Below are positions 8,110-16,797 of a DNA stretch of 64,000 bases, in pieces. The notes under the pieces were generated by a model that saw only the letters and a list, made by a program, of their open reading frames with translations, searched no databases and was not told the origin of the DNA. The stretch is from JAJTHJ01 sp046316025 (lineage in GTDB: Bacteria > Pseudomonadota > Gammaproteobacteria > Burkholderiales > Burkholderiaceae_F). Positions within the stretch are counted from its first letter, which is position 1, and each line of letters starts with the position of its first letter. Location of the stretch: positions 4,484 through 68,483 of the forward strand of contig JBKCXU010000146.1 of assembly GCA_046316025.1 (NCBI GenBank), in the 5' to 3' direction. The position numbers and the translations under genes were made by a program.

Positions 8110-10449
8110 TCAGTCTCCTTGTTGCAGGCGGCAGATGGCGATCCAGGCCTGGCCCAGACTGATGCCACCATCGTTGGGCGGTGCCTGCCGCGCTTGCAGC
8201 ACCGTGTAGCCGCGCGCGGCGAGCAGGCGCGACAGTTGCACCGACAACAGTCGGTTGAGAAAGCAGCCGCCGCCGAGCGCGACGGTTGTCAGATCGGCCG
8301 TGCGCGCGGCGGCGGCCAGCCATTCGGCCAGCGCCGAGGCGAGCGTGGCATGGAAGAGCGCCGCGCCGAAGGTGGCATCGGTCTCATCGGCCAGGCGCGC
8401 GGCGAGCGGCAGCAGGTCGAGCTGGCCGTGGTCGATCTTGAAGAGCGAGTTGTCGGGCGCGACCGGGCTATGGCGCGCGGCCAGCCCTTCGAGCAGCATC
8501 GCGGCCTGACCTTCGTAGGCCATCACGCTACGAATGCCGAGCAGTCCGGCGGCAGCGTCGAACCAGCGGCCCGCACTGCTGGTGGGCGGACAGCGCAAGT
8601 CTTGCGCGAGCATCTGCGCGACCGCGGCCGCGGCGGATTGGGCGGCAAAGCGCTTCTCGATTTCATTGCCGCGACCCAAGAGATGCAGCACCGCGGCGGC
8701 CATCCGCCACGGCTCGCGCGCGGCGCGGTCGCCGCCTGCCAGCGGCAAAGGGCGCAGGTGGCCGAGCCGCTCGAAGCGCGCGCCGTGTACGCGCAGCAGT
8801 TCGCCGCCCCAGGCGCCGCCGTCGTCGCCATGGCCCACGCCATCGAGCGCGATGCCCAGGATCGGCGCATCGACGCCATGCTCGGCCGCCACCGCGGCGA
8901 CGTGCGCGTGGTGGTGCTGCACGCCGATGGCCGGCACGTCCCACTCCGCCGCCAGTTGCAGCGCGAGCCGGGAGCCGAAGTTGTCCGGATGCAGGTCGTG
9001 CGCGACCGCCTGCGGGCGAATCTCCAGCACGCTTCGCAGATGCGCGACGGCCTCTTGCAGCGCGGCGCAACTGGCGGCGTTGTCCAGATCACCGATGTGC
9101 TGCGACAGATACGCCTCCGCGCCGCGCGTGAGGCAGGCGGTGTTCTTCAGGTAGCTGCCGGTGGCGAGCACCGGCGGGCCGGAATGCGGCAGGCGGATCG
9201 GCGCGGGCGTGTAGCCGCGGGCGCGGCGAACAAAAGAAAAGTTGTCGGTTGTCGGTTGCCGGTCGACCGTTGTTCGCACGACGCTGTCGTCGCAGCGGAC
9301 GACGATGCCGCGGTCGTGGACGACGAAGGCGTCGGCGATGCCGCCGAGCCTTGCCACCGCCTCTGCGTTGTCGATCACCAGCGGCTCGCCGCCGGGGTTG
9401 GCACTGGTCATCACCAGTGCCAGCGGCTGCGGCTGCTCGGTCCACTCGACGCCCGTGGGACGGCCGGCGTCCTCGTGAAACAGCAGCCAGTGCAGCGGCG
9501 TGTAGGGCAGCATCAGGCCGAGTTCGGCGAGACCCGGCGCGATGCCCGGCAACATGTCGTCGGCGCCGGCGCGCTTGGGGCAAAGCACGATCGGCCGCTC
9601 GCGCGCTTGCAGCAGCGCACGGGCGTGTTCGCCGACGCCGGCAAAGGCTGCCACCGACACAACGTTCGCGCACATCAGCGCAAAGGGCTTCTCGTCGCGG
9701 GCCTTGCGCTCGCGCAGCCGCGCGACCGCCCGCGCATTGCGCGCATCGCAGGCCAGATGGAAGCCGCCCAGCCCCTTGAGCGCGACGATGCTTCCCCCGG
9801 CGATCAACCGCAACGCCTCGGCCACCACGTCGGCGGCGGCCAGCGGCGTGCCGCGCGAATCCCACAACGCCAGCCGCGGCCCGCAGACCGGGCAGGCGGT
9901 CGGCTGTGCGTGAAAGCGGCGGTCGCGGGGATCGTGATACTCGGCCTCGCAGGCCGGGCACATCGCAAACGCGCCCATGCTGGTGTTGGGCCGGTCGTAG
10001 GGCAGATGCGCGGTGATCGTGAAGCGCGGGCCGCAGTGGGTGCAGTTCAGGAACGGATAGCGCCAGCGCCGGTCGGCGGGGTCGAAGAGTTCCGCCAGAC
10101 AGTCCACGCACACCGCGGCATCCGGCGTCACGCCGGTAGTCACGTTGCCGCCGCGGCTGGCGTCGATGTGAAAACCCGCCACCAACGGCGTGCCTTCTTC
10201 GTCGTTGATCTCGACCGCGTCGATCCGCGCCAGCGGCGGCGCCTCGCGCTGCACGCGCTCGACAAAGCGGCTCAAGGCCAGCGGCGCGCCGGCCACCAGA
10301 ATCTCCACGCCCTCACCGTCGTTGCGCACCCAGCCGTCGAGCGCCAGTTCATGCGCGAGCCGGTACACGTGCGGCCGAAAACCCACACCCTGCACCGCTC
10401 CGCGGACGCGGATGCGTTGTTGGGCGGGGACGAGGTTCTCGGCTTCCAT
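8110..10449 (-). CDS. hypF: HypF, carbamoyltransferase for cyanide ligand synthesis
   Basis: A 779-residue HypF. In order it has an acylphosphatase domain (RIRVRGAVQGVGFRPHVYRL), two zinc fingers with CxxC-x18-CxxC spacing (CVDC...CTHC and CPAC...CPVC), a YrdC-like carbamoyl-adenylate domain (GGSIVALKGLGGFHLACDA) and a Kae1-like domain with HHHAH and DGVGHGDDGGAWGGE. It converts carbamoyl phosphate and ATP to carbamoyl-AMP and loads HypE. The ATG at 10449 begins the conserved region; the frame stays open a further 28 codons but without family similarity. A heptamer repeat at 9241-9261 adds about seven codons in frame between the YrdC-like and Kae1-like parts. Confidence 0.95.
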   Translation of the reverse strand: MEAENLVPAQQRIRVRGAVQGVGFRPHVYRLAHELALDGWVRNDGEGVEILVAGAPLALSRFVERVQREAPPLARIDAVEINDEEGTPLVAGFHIDASRGGNVTTGVTPDAAVCVDCLAELFDPADRRWRYPFLNCTHCGPRFTITAHLPYDRPNTSMGAFAMCPACEAEYHDPRDRRFHAQPTACPVCGPRLALWDSRGTPLAAADVVAEALRLIAGGSIVALKGLGGFHLACDARNARAVARLRERKARDEKPFALMCANVVSVAAFAGVGEHARALLQARERPIVLCPKRAGADDMLPGIAPGLAELGLMLPYTPLHWLLFHEDAGRPTGVEWTEQPQPLALVMTSANPGGEPLVIDNAEAVARLGGIADAFVVHDRGIVVRCDDSVVRTTVDRQPTTDNFSFVRRARGYTPAPIRLPHSGPPVLATGSYLKNTACLTRGAEAYLSQHIGDLDNAASCAALQEAVAHLRSVLEIRPQAVAHDLHPDNFGSRLALQLAAEWDVPAIGVQHHHAHVAAVAAEHGVDAPILGIALDGVGHGDDGGAWGGELLRVHGARFERLGHLRPLPLAGGDRAAREPWRMAAAVLHLLGRGNEIEKRFAAQSAAAAVAQMLAQDLRCPPTSSAGRWFDAAAGLLGIRSVMAYEGQAAMLLEGLAARHSPVAPDNSLFKIDHGQLDLLPLAARLADETDATFGAALFHATLASALAEWLAAAARTADLTTVALGGGCFLNRLLSVQLSRLLAARGYTVLQARQAPPNDGGISLGQAWIAICRLQQGD
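9241..9261. repeat. Heptamer tandem repeat inside hypF
   Basis: Two copies of GTTGTCG and one of GTTGCCG stand in tandem. On the coding strand they give part of a non-conserved insert (residues DRQPTTDNF) just before the conserved VRRARGYTPAP. The reading frame is kept because 21 bp is seven codons. Confidence 0.55.
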
Positions 10450-10557
10450 CGCGGGGGAAAGTGGTGACAAGACCCCTACCGTTCGACACACGCGGTACAA
10501 GTCACCGCTTGGCGCGCGCCGGAGCACATCCACTTGGTGAACGTGTGAGCGCTCTCG

Positions 10558-10878
10558 TCAGGCAAGTAGTGCATTGCGAACCTTCGGACTGACCAGAATT
10601 CTGCTGCCTACAGGAACTCTCTCCTTTGTCAGCGCTGGCAGAGTAATCACAATCCGCCAACGCCGGTCGAGGGGAGCAACTGAGTCACCGACGTTGAAGT
10701 GGGTGAGCAGCAACTCAGCCTGCGCCTCGAACTGATGCGCCTCTGGCGTGATGACAAGCACCTGCTCAAGGCGACTTCTCCACTTCTCCCTTGGCACGGA
10801 GAAGTCAGGCGCCAGTACGAGGCCAACGCCGTTGAGCAGGAAACACTCCTCAACAGTCAGCAGTTCAACGCGCTCCAT
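10558..10878 (-). CDS. Hypothetical 106-residue protein, compositionally distinct
   Basis: The protein begins MERVELLTVEECFLLNGVGL and ends ILVSPKVRNALLA. It looks like a compact beta-rich soluble domain with no signal peptide or membrane segment. No family is recognised with confidence; a beta-barrel fold like EF-Tu domain 2 is only a guess. It sits between hypB and hypF, where related operons have no gene. Its sequence is visibly lower in GC than its neighbours (for example GAATTCTGCTGCC), so it may be a recent acquisition. Confidence 0.6.
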   Translation of the reverse strand: MERVELLTVEECFLLNGVGLVLAPDFSVPREKWRSRLEQVLVITPEAHQFEAQAELLLTHFNVGDSVAPLDRRWRIVITLPALTKERVPVGSRILVSPKVRNALLA

Positions 10879-10893
10879 GATCTACCGAACTGA

Positions 10894-11913
10894 CTATTGA
10901 GCGGTCAGGCGGCCGATGGTGACTTCGAGCTCGGCGACGCGGCGCTTGAGTTGCTCGACGTTTTCTTCCCGGGCGCGGCGGGCGGTGGCGGCGTGGGCAC
11001 GCAGCCAGGCGAGCCAGGCGTCCATGCCCTCGCCTTTCGTGGCGGAGACTTGCAGCACTTCGATCTGCGGGTTGACGCGGCGGGCGTAGTCGACCGCCTG
11101 GGCCACGTCGAAGTCGAGGTGCGGCAATAGATCGACCTTGTTCAGCAGCATCAGGCTCGCGGCGGCGAACATGTCGGGGTACTTCAGCGGCTTGTCCTCG
11201 CCTTCGGTCACCGACAGCACGACCACCTTGGCGGCTTCGCCCAGGTCGAACGCGGCGGGGCAGACGAGGTTGCCGACGTTCTCGATAAAGAGCAGCGAGT
11301 CGTCGGCGAGTTGCAGATGCGCCAGCGCATGCTCGACCATGCTCGCGTCCAGATGGCAGCCCTTGCCGGTGTTGACCTGGATCGCTTTGCTGCCTGTGGC
11401 GCGGATGCGGTCGGCGTCGTGGCTCGTCTGCTGGTCGCCTTCGATCACCGCGACCGGCAATTCGCCGGCCAGGCGCTTGATGGTCTCCACCAGCAGCGTG
11501 GTCTTGCCCGAACCGGGGCTGGAGACGAAATTGAGCGCCAGCACGCCATGCTCGGCGAGGAACCGCTGGTTGCCGCGCGCGTAAGCGTCGTTCTTGTCGA
11601 GGATGCCGCGCTCGATGCTCACCATCTGCGACTGCGACAACCCCGGTGCATGCGCATGCGCCGGCCCCTGGCCGTAGTGCAGCGCGTCGTGGCTGTGCGC
11701 ATGCCCGCCGTCGTGCCGATGGCCGTGGCTGTGGCGCGAACCGTCCGCATGCACATGCTCGTGCTCATGCGCGTCGTCGTGCGGATGATCGTGCTCGTGG
11801 TCGTGGCCGTGCTCGTGCGCATGCGAGTGCACGCTGCCGTCGGCGTGCCGGTGCTCGTGCACGTGGCCCTCGATCTTCGTTTCGCCGCTGCCGCAGCCGC
11901 AGGTGGTACACAT
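10894..11913 (-). CDS. hypB: HypB, nickel-inserting GTPase with long His-rich domain
   Basis: A 339-residue HypB. The start at 11913 follows a clear GAAGGAG ribosome-binding site and gives the N-terminal CTTCGCG motif that binds nickel with high affinity. Residues about 17-88 contain 27 histidines, a nickel-storage segment. The P-loop SSPGSGKTTL is at about 131-140, followed by EGDQQTSHDADRI, the metal-site HLD and NKVDLLPH. The C terminus forms a short coiled coil (NVEQLKRRVAELEVTIGRL) that the shorter HypB proteins lack. With HypA it delivers Ni(II) to the large subunit. Confidence 0.96.
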   Translation of the reverse strand: MCTTCGCGSGETKIEGHVHEHRHADGSVHSHAHEHGHDHEHDHPHDDAHEHEHVHADGSRHSHGHRHDGGHAHSHDALHYGQGPAHAHAPGLSQSQMVSIERGILDKNDAYARGNQRFLAEHGVLALNFVSSPGSGKTTLLVETIKRLAGELPVAVIEGDQQTSHDADRIRATGSKAIQVNTGKGCHLDASMVEHALAHLQLADDSLLFIENVGNLVCPAAFDLGEAAKVVVLSVTEGEDKPLKYPDMFAAASLMLLNKVDLLPHLDFDVAQAVDYARRVNPQIEVLQVSATKGEGMDAWLAWLRAHAATARRAREENVEQLKRRVAELEVTIGRLTAQ

Positions 11914-11924
11914 GGTCGACTCCT

Positions 11925-12266
11925 TCAAACGACTTCCAGTTCTTTCACCCGCATCTCGGTGCCGGCCGTCACCTGCAACTGGTAACTGCCGCAGCGCGGA
12001 CAACCCTCGCCGCGCTCGGCCACCGCCACGGTCTCGCAGCACTGCATGCACCAGGCCGCGCCCGGCACATCGACGATCTCCAGCGCCGCCCCGTCGGCGA
12101 GCGAGCCGCGCACGACCACGTCGAAAGAAAAACGCAGCGCCTCGCGCTCAACCGCCGCCAACTGGCCGATCTCCAGCCACACGGTGCGCACGCGGGCGAA
12201 GCCCTGCGCGCGCGCCGCGTCCTGAATCACCGTCAGCACGCCTTCGGCCAAGCTCATCTCATGCAT
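11925..12266 (-). CDS. hypA: HypA, nickel metallochaperone
   Basis: A 113-residue HypA starting MHEMSLAEG; the N-terminal Met-His-Glu forms the nickel site. The zinc site has two CxxC pairs, CMQC and CPRC, though CMQC is followed by a third Cys (CMQCCETV). It passes nickel to HypB and the hydrogenase precursor. The gene overlaps hoxV by 8 bp and precedes hypB by 11 bp. Confidence 0.95.
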   Translation of the reverse strand: MHEMSLAEGVLTVIQDAARAQGFARVRTVWLEIGQLAAVEREALRFSFDVVVRGSLADGAALEIVDVPGAAWCMQCCETVAVAERGEGCPRCGSYQLQVTAGTEMRVKELEVV

Positions 12267-13341
12267 CGACGATGTCCAGCACGTAGCCGACGCAGGGATC
12301 GAGCGCTTGCACCAGCCAGTCGGCGCGCCGACGCAACTCGGACTCATCCGCTATATGGGCGCCAAGCAGGCCCGCAACAAGCGCACCGCGCGGATGGAAA
12401 TTCCACTCCGTCGGCGCGACGATCCGGTAGCTCTTGACGCGCAGCCCATCGAGTTCGACCGCATGCAGCAGCAGGCCACGCGCGGTTTCGACCCAGCCCA
12501 AGCCACGGTTGGGGCCTAGCGTGCGGAAGCCGACGAGCGGCGCCGCCGGCGGGTGGCCGGCGACGATCTGCGTCAGTTCGGTCACGCGCGCCACCAGCCG
12601 CGCCAGCGTTGACGTGCCGTAGCCGCGCAGCAACCCTTGGACCAGCGCTTGCTGACGCAGCCGCGCCAGCGCACCGGTTTCGGCCGGCTTGCCGTCGATG
12701 TGCGGGGCGTGGTCGTACTCGGGGTCGTGCGTCAGGCCATCGACGATCGCCGCGGCGGTGGCCGGTTGCATGAACGGCGGCAGCAAGGCCACGTTGCCCG
12801 CGCCGTGGCGCGGGCCGTCGCGCTGCACTTGCGCGAGGTACGCCGCAGCCGCGGTGTGTGCGCGCGCGATCCAGATCTCGAAGCCGGCGACGTGGCTGTC
12901 CAGCCATTGCTCCAACGATTCGCCGAGCACTTCGCTTTCGACGACGGCGCGCAGCTCGGTCGCATCCGCTGCGGCCAGCGCGGCACGCGCGGCGGCGAGC
13001 GCGGCGGTCGCCGGCTCGCGCCCGGTGGCGCGCGGCCAGTCGAGCAGCGCGCGCCACAGATATTCCTGCGCGATCTCGGCCTGCACCGCGCGGCTGCGCG
13101 CGGCCAGCGCCGCGGCATCCGGCTCGGCGCCCTGGGCCGCCTGCACCGCCAGTTGCGCCGCGGTGGCCTGTGCGCGCCCGCAGATCGAAAACAGGCTTGG
13201 AACCAGCGCCAGCGCTTCTTCCACCGGCTTGCCCGCGAGCAGTCTGTCCGCCACGCGCGGGCGGGTGGATGCGATCGCCACCTCCGCGACCACGTTGCCG
13301 CGCAGGGCGATGCGGATCGCCAGCTCGCCCTCGACGTTCAT
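12259..13341 (-). CDS. hoxV: HoxV/HupK, large-subunit-like assembly scaffold
   Basis: A 360-residue relative of the NiFe large subunit that has lost the active site. SICGRAQ replaces the catalytic RxCGxC, and the C terminus ends DPCVGYVLDIVDA with a single Cys. HoxV/HupK proteins serve as an intermediate scaffold for the Fe(CN)2CO unit during maturation in the presence of oxygen. The start overlaps the hoxT stop as ATGA. Position between hoxT and hypA matches the Ralstonia order. Confidence 0.9.
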   Translation of the reverse strand: MNVEGELAIRIALRGNVVAEVAIASTRPRVADRLLAGKPVEEALALVPSLFSICGRAQATAAQLAVQAAQGAEPDAAALAARSRAVQAEIAQEYLWRALLDWPRATGREPATAALAAARAALAAADATELRAVVESEVLGESLEQWLDSHVAGFEIWIARAHTAAAAYLAQVQRDGPRHGAGNVALLPPFMQPATAAAIVDGLTHDPEYDHAPHIDGKPAETGALARLRQQALVQGLLRGYGTSTLARLVARVTELTQIVAGHPPAAPLVGFRTLGPNRGLGWVETARGLLLHAVELDGLRVKSYRIVAPTEWNFHPRGALVAGLLGAHIADESELRRRADWLVQALDPCVGYVLDIVDA

Positions 13342-14051
13342 CGCGGCTCCGAACCGAAGCGTCCGCGCAGGAAGTTGCGCTTGGCTGGCGACTGAGGCGC
13401 CTCGTCCTCCGGCACCGGCGGCTCGGCGGCATCTTCGGTCTCGGCCGGGGGTGCACGTCCGGCCGTCGCCGGGTCGAACAACGCATCGAGCGCGGCCAGT
13501 GCGGTGGCACGCGCCACGTCCTGCTCGCGGAACTCGAACACCGGTGAGAACAGCGAGCACATCTGAAAGTCGCCGAAGCCCGCCTCGACCGTGCCGATGA
13601 ACTCGAAGTGCCCGGCCGGGAACCCGTAGCCCTTGACCTCGCCCGTGCGCGCCGGCCGCCAGGCCTGCGGCTCGTCGGCCATCAACACGAGGTTCATGCA
13701 CCAGGGTGTCACCAGCACGCCGATCCAGCGCCCCTGCCAGCGACGAAAGCCGACGCACTCCACGCGCAGCAGCGGGTTGACGATCGGCACGTCGTGCATC
13801 CGCGTGGCGTGGATGTGGGCGAATAGTTGTTCAAGCCGGGCCGGCGGTTCGCCGGCGAATGCCAGCGCAGCGGCGTCGTTACGTTGCCCCTGCGGCGCGG
13901 TAGCCACGCCCCCACCCCAACCCTCCCCCGCTTCGCAGGGCAGGGAGTTACCCCCTCCCCCGCCTGCGGGGGAGGGTTGGGGTGGGGGCGCCGCGCGCAC
14001 CGCCTCGTCGGCAAGCAACGAGCCGGCCGCTTCGCCTGCTCCGGGCATCAC
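13338..14051 (-). CDS. hoxT: HoxT/HybE-family hydrogenase assembly chaperone with an in-frame repeat insertion
   Basis: A 237-residue HybE-family protein (RMHDVPIVNPLLRVECVGFR, GVLVTPWCMNLVLM, GHFEFIGTVEAGFGDFQMCS). The family binds hydrogenase small-subunit precursors or Fe-S partners during assembly. Translation probably starts at the GTG at 14051, 8 nt after GGAGG, or at the next codon ATG. Residues about 21-48 (Pro/Gly-rich) come from an 84-bp repeat inserted in frame at 13907-13990, near the N terminus and ahead of the conserved domain. The C-terminal tail is acidic and Pro-rich, then basic. Confidence 0.85.
   Translation of the reverse strand: MMPGAGEAAGSLLADEAVRAAPPPQPSPAGGGGGNSLPCEAGEGWGGGVATAPQGQRNDAAALAFAGEPPARLEQLFAHIHATRMHDVPIVNPLLRVECVGFRRWQGRWIGVLVTPWCMNLVLMADEPQAWRPARTGEVKGYGFPAGHFEFIGTVEAGFGDFQMCSLFSPVFEFREQDVARATALAALDALFDPATAGRAPPAETEDAAEPPVPEDEAPQSPAKRNFLRGRFGSEPR
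13907..13990. repeat. 84-bp MITE-like palindromic element with perfect 21-bp terminal inverted repeats
   Basis: Bases 13907-13927 are an exact inverted copy of 13970-13990. Two GC-rich hairpins (CCCTCCCCCG... type) lie between. Related elements occur at 29017, 34782, 35437, 42768 and 61779. Its length, 28 codons, leaves the hoxT frame intact. Confidence 0.85.
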
Positions 14052-14054
14052 CGT

Positions 14055-14270
14055 TCAATCCTCCAACACCATGAACTGCTTGCGGTCGCCGGCGCAGTTG
14101 GGGCAGGCCCAGTAGTCGGGCAGTTGCGCAAACGGGGTGCCGGGCGGCACCTGATAGGCGGGGTCGCCTTCGGCCGGGTCGTACACGTACCAGCAGATCT
14201 TGCATTCCAGCCGCGTCGCCGGGCCGATGCGGCTCGCATCGCCCATGTAGCTGCCTTCAAAGCCGCTCAT
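14055..14270 (-). CDS. hoxR: HoxR/HupI rubredoxin
   Basis: A 71-residue rubredoxin with the two iron-binding loops CKICWYVYDP and CPNC, plus the conserved PGTPFAQLPDYWACPNC region. In hox/hup operons this rubredoxin helps build or protect the Fe-S clusters of the small subunit under oxygen. It lies just upstream of hoxT, with GGAGG in its last codons serving the next gene. Confidence 0.94.
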   Translation of the reverse strand: MSGFEGSYMGDASRIGPATRLECKICWYVYDPAEGDPAYQVPPGTPFAQLPDYWACPNCAGDRKQFMVLED

Positions 14271-14435
14271 TTTCGAATCTCATCGAAAACAGTGGCGGGA
14301 AAATCGTCGCGAGCGGCCCGAGAGCCTGCCCCGAACCCGATCCGGGGTCGCGCCGAGAAGCGCAGGCGTACGGACTTGTTCGTTGAGCATCGCAGACGCG
14401 AGATCGGGCCGCGCAGTAGATTTGCCCACCACCGT

Positions 14436-15296
14436 TCAGGCATTGGCCGGGTCGGCCATCCAGTCGAGCAGCTCCAGCAGCCGCTCGCGGCTGTCGGCCA
14501 GGTCGGTCGCCGCGGCCTGCGCGACCTCGGGCAGGTCCACCACCTCGATCGTGTTCAGGATCAGCGTCTGCATGCTGTTGAAGTACTGCACGCGCCAGAC
14601 ATGGCGCACGCCGGTCGAGGTGATGCGGCAGTTACCGAAGCCCTGCGAGATCATCGCCACCGGCCCGACCGGCAGCACGCTCGTGAGCAGCGCGTGATCC
14701 TCGGGCGACACCGGCAGTAGCGTCAGGTTGATCACGTGCGCGGGCGCGCCGGGCTTCCAGGCACGGATCGCCTCGCGGATTTCGGCCAGCAGCGCCGGCG
14801 CGTTCATCGTGCCCTCGGGCACGGCGATCTCGCGCGGCAGCCCGGCCGCCGCGGCGCCCTGCGCCGCCTCCAGCACGATGGGCGGCGCCGGCGCGGCGAG
14901 CAGCCAGTCGTGCTGAAGGTTGCCGGCGGCGTCGTAGTGGCGCTCGCGCCAGAGGCCGGCAAACACCGTCTCCTGCGCGCGCACCTCGCGCGTGCCGTTG
15001 AAGTGCGCGGTGACGCGGATGCGCACCTCGCCTTCGCCCAGCACCTGGTTGAGGATGTCCAGGACGACCGCGTCGGCGCCGGCGAGTTCGATGCGCGGCA
15101 GACCGCCGCCGGCCATGCCGTCGACGAAGCGCGTCAGCAGCGCGCGCGCGCCGGCCATCGCCCCGGCGTCCACGCCCTCGGGCACGTGCGGCATCGAGAA
15201 GGTCGGTACCTCGCGGTCGTAGCCGATGACGGCCACGTCCTCCTCGGGTTGCGAGCCGGGGCCGATCGAGCGGACGGAAATCGGAAAGTCTTTCAT
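14436..15296 (-). CDS. hoxQ: HoxQ/HupH small-subunit maturation protein
   Basis: A 286-residue HupH/HoxQ protein. Typical sequence includes FSMPHVPEGVD, GEGEVRIRV, YDAAGNLQHDWL and the end DLADSRERLLELLDWMADP. The family, with HoxO, chaperones the Tat-exported small subunit HoxK until its clusters are inserted. A 165-bp gap without a gene separates it from hoxR. Confidence 0.92.
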   Translation of the reverse strand: MKDFPISVRSIGPGSQPEEDVAVIGYDREVPTFSMPHVPEGVDAGAMAGARALLTRFVDGMAGGGLPRIELAGADAVVLDILNQVLGEGEVRIRVTAHFNGTREVRAQETVFAGLWRERHYDAAGNLQHDWLLAAPAPPIVLEAAQGAAAAGLPREIAVPEGTMNAPALLAEIREAIRAWKPGAPAHVINLTLLPVSPEDHALLTSVLPVGPVAMISQGFGNCRITSTGVRHVWRVQYFNSMQTLILNTIEVVDLPEVAQAAATDLADSRERLLELLDWMADPANA

Positions 15297-15320
15297 GGTG
15301 TACTCGAAGGAAAGCGAGGT

Positions 15321-15806
15321 TTAGTGACAGTGCGAACCGGTGTCGTTGCCGGAAGCGACGGCGATGCCGATCGACGGTGGCCGTGTCGGCTCGGCTTCGA
15401 GCAGGAGGGCGACTTCGCTCAGGTATTCGTCCCAGTTGCGCAGGCCGTCGATGGCGCCGACGTACTTGCCGTCGCGCAGGAGCACCAGCGCCGGCCAGCG
15501 GCGGAAGCCGTACTGCACCGACAGCGCCCGCGCCGGCACCGGCAGCAGCACGCCGACGCGAAAGCGGCCGGGGAAGGCCCCGGCGATCTCCGGCACGATC
15601 ACCGCGAGGTCGGGCGTCTCGCGGTAGCGCACCGGGTCTTCGGTGAAGACCAGCAGCGCATGGCCGGGCGCCTGCGTCCACTCGGCGAAGTTGTCGGCGT
15701 CGAGCGCCGGCGCGGCGAGCAACTGCATCATGCGCGCGACCAGCGGGTGGATGGCGGCGGGGGGCGGCGCCGCCGGGGCAGAGACAGTGTCGAGTTCAAG
15801 AGGCAT
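15321..15806 (-). CDS. hoxO: HoxO/HupG thioredoxin-like chaperone
   Basis: A 161-residue member of the HyaE/HupG/HoxO family. It has a thioredoxin fold (VGVLLPVPARALSVQYGFRRWPALVLLRDGKYVG) but no CxxC, as usual. It binds the Tat signal of the HoxK precursor and works with HoxQ. The C terminus ends in a small GSHCH tail. Confidence 0.92.
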   Translation of the reverse strand: MPLELDTVSAPAAPPPAAIHPLVARMMQLLAAPALDADNFAEWTQAPGHALLVFTEDPVRYRETPDLAVIVPEIAGAFPGRFRVGVLLPVPARALSVQYGFRRWPALVLLRDGKYVGAIDGLRNWDEYLSEVALLLEAEPTRPPSIGIAVASGNDTGSHCH

Positions 15807-15821
15807 GGTCGGCTCCGTCGG

Positions 15822-16130
15822 TCAGTGCACTCGCAGGTGCTCGGGCAACTGCGGCTCACGGTCTACAAGATCGGCAAACAGGTGATCGACCGCGGCGGTC
15901 GGGTCGGCGAGCGTGGCTTCCAGCGCCTGCAGCGCGGCGAGGATCTTCTGCGCTTCGTCCTCGTCCAGCACGCGGCGCGCGGCACCAAGAAACTCCAGCA
16001 CCCAGGTGCCGGGCGGCTGTGGGCCGGTGAGCAGCATCTCCAAACGCTTGCGCTCGCCGCGCGACTCGCACAGGGCGGTCAAGCCGAGCTCGTCCGGCTC
16101 GATCACCTGCATCGGTACACCGATACACAT
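15822..16130 (-). CDS. hoxL: HoxL/HupF, HypC-family chaperone for HoxG
   Basis: A 102-residue HypC-family protein starting MCIGVPMQV, with the functional Cys2. HoxL is specific to aerobically matured hydrogenases and guards the Fe unit or HoxG precursor. It is longer than HypC, with a helical C terminus (EDEAQKILAALQALEATLAD). Start and hoxM stop overlap as TGATG, so translation is coupled. Confidence 0.94.
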   Translation of the reverse strand: MCIGVPMQVIEPDELGLTALCESRGERKRLEMLLTGPQPPGTWVLEFLGAARRVLDEDEAQKILAALQALEATLADPTAAVDHLFADLVDREPQLPEHLRVH

Positions 16131-16774
16131 CAGCGCTGCTCCTCGCCCGCCATGGCCGTCATCCGGATGCCGAGGAAGCGCGCGTCGCCGCGGCGGCAGG
16201 CTTCCTCCTCCGACGGCCGGCCGCCCTCGTAACGCACCAGCGACAGCGAAGCGTCGTTCAGCCGCTCGGCGGCGGGCGCGGTGCGCCGGCGCGGCGCGTA
16301 ACCCCAGGAGGCGAGTTCGGCCACCGCCCGTTCGAGCGCCTCGGCCAGCCGTCCCCGCACCGGCGGCGTCAGGCTGCCGCCGAAGTCCATCATCGACTCC
16401 GGCTGCACGCCGATCAGCGTCAGCCGCGGGGGAAAGCGCTCGTGCAGATCGGCAATCGCCAGCAGGTCCTGAAAACTCTGCTGATGCAGGCTCATCTTGG
16501 TGCCGGCCCAGTTGGGCACGTCGCGGTCGCGCAGCACCAGCAGTTCGCCGGGCGCCAGGCCAAAGTCCACCGCATCGAGCACCAGCACGCAGCGCGAGGT
16601 CTCGATCCGGTTGAGCAGCAACATCCCCTGGGTGCCGCCATCGACGAGTTCGACCCCGGCCGGCATCTCCCAGGCGTCGTGCAGCGCCTCGACCGCGCGC
16701 ACGCCAAAGCCTTCGTCGGCCCACAGCACGTTGCCGATGCCAAGTACCGAAACCTCGGTTTCAAAGTCCGCCAC
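16130..16774 (-). CDS. hoxM: HoxM/HupD hydrogenase maturation endopeptidase
   Basis: A 214-residue peptidase with the family start VLGIGNVLWADEGFGVRAV; the Glu/Asp of this motif, Asp in LVLDAVDFG and His in SLHQQ would bind nickel and trigger cleavage. It removes the C-terminal peptide after the DPCLACATH motif of HoxG. The start is GTG at 16774 after GGGAGG. It has a C-terminal extension rich in Arg and Glu. A promoter with an FNR-type site lies directly upstream. Confidence 0.93.
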   Translation of the reverse strand: MADFETEVSVLGIGNVLWADEGFGVRAVEALHDAWEMPAGVELVDGGTQGMLLLNRIETSRCVLVLDAVDFGLAPGELLVLRDRDVPNWAGTKMSLHQQSFQDLLAIADLHERFPPRLTLIGVQPESMMDFGGSLTPPVRGRLAEALERAVAELASWGYAPRRRTAPAAERLNDASLSLVRYEGGRPSEEEACRRGDARFLGIRMTAMAGEEQR

Positions 16775-16797
16775 GCCGCCTCCCGTGAATCCGGCAC

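Noticed and set aside
7888..10467. An 859-codon + strand frame opposite hypF
   Set aside because: It is the shadow of hypF; codon bias and motifs support the minus strand only.
11646..11870. Repeated GC-rich hexamers near 11.7 kb as a repeat array
   Set aside because: They are codons of the His-rich domain of HypB (CAC/CAT with Asp, Glu and Ala) and not an independent repeat.
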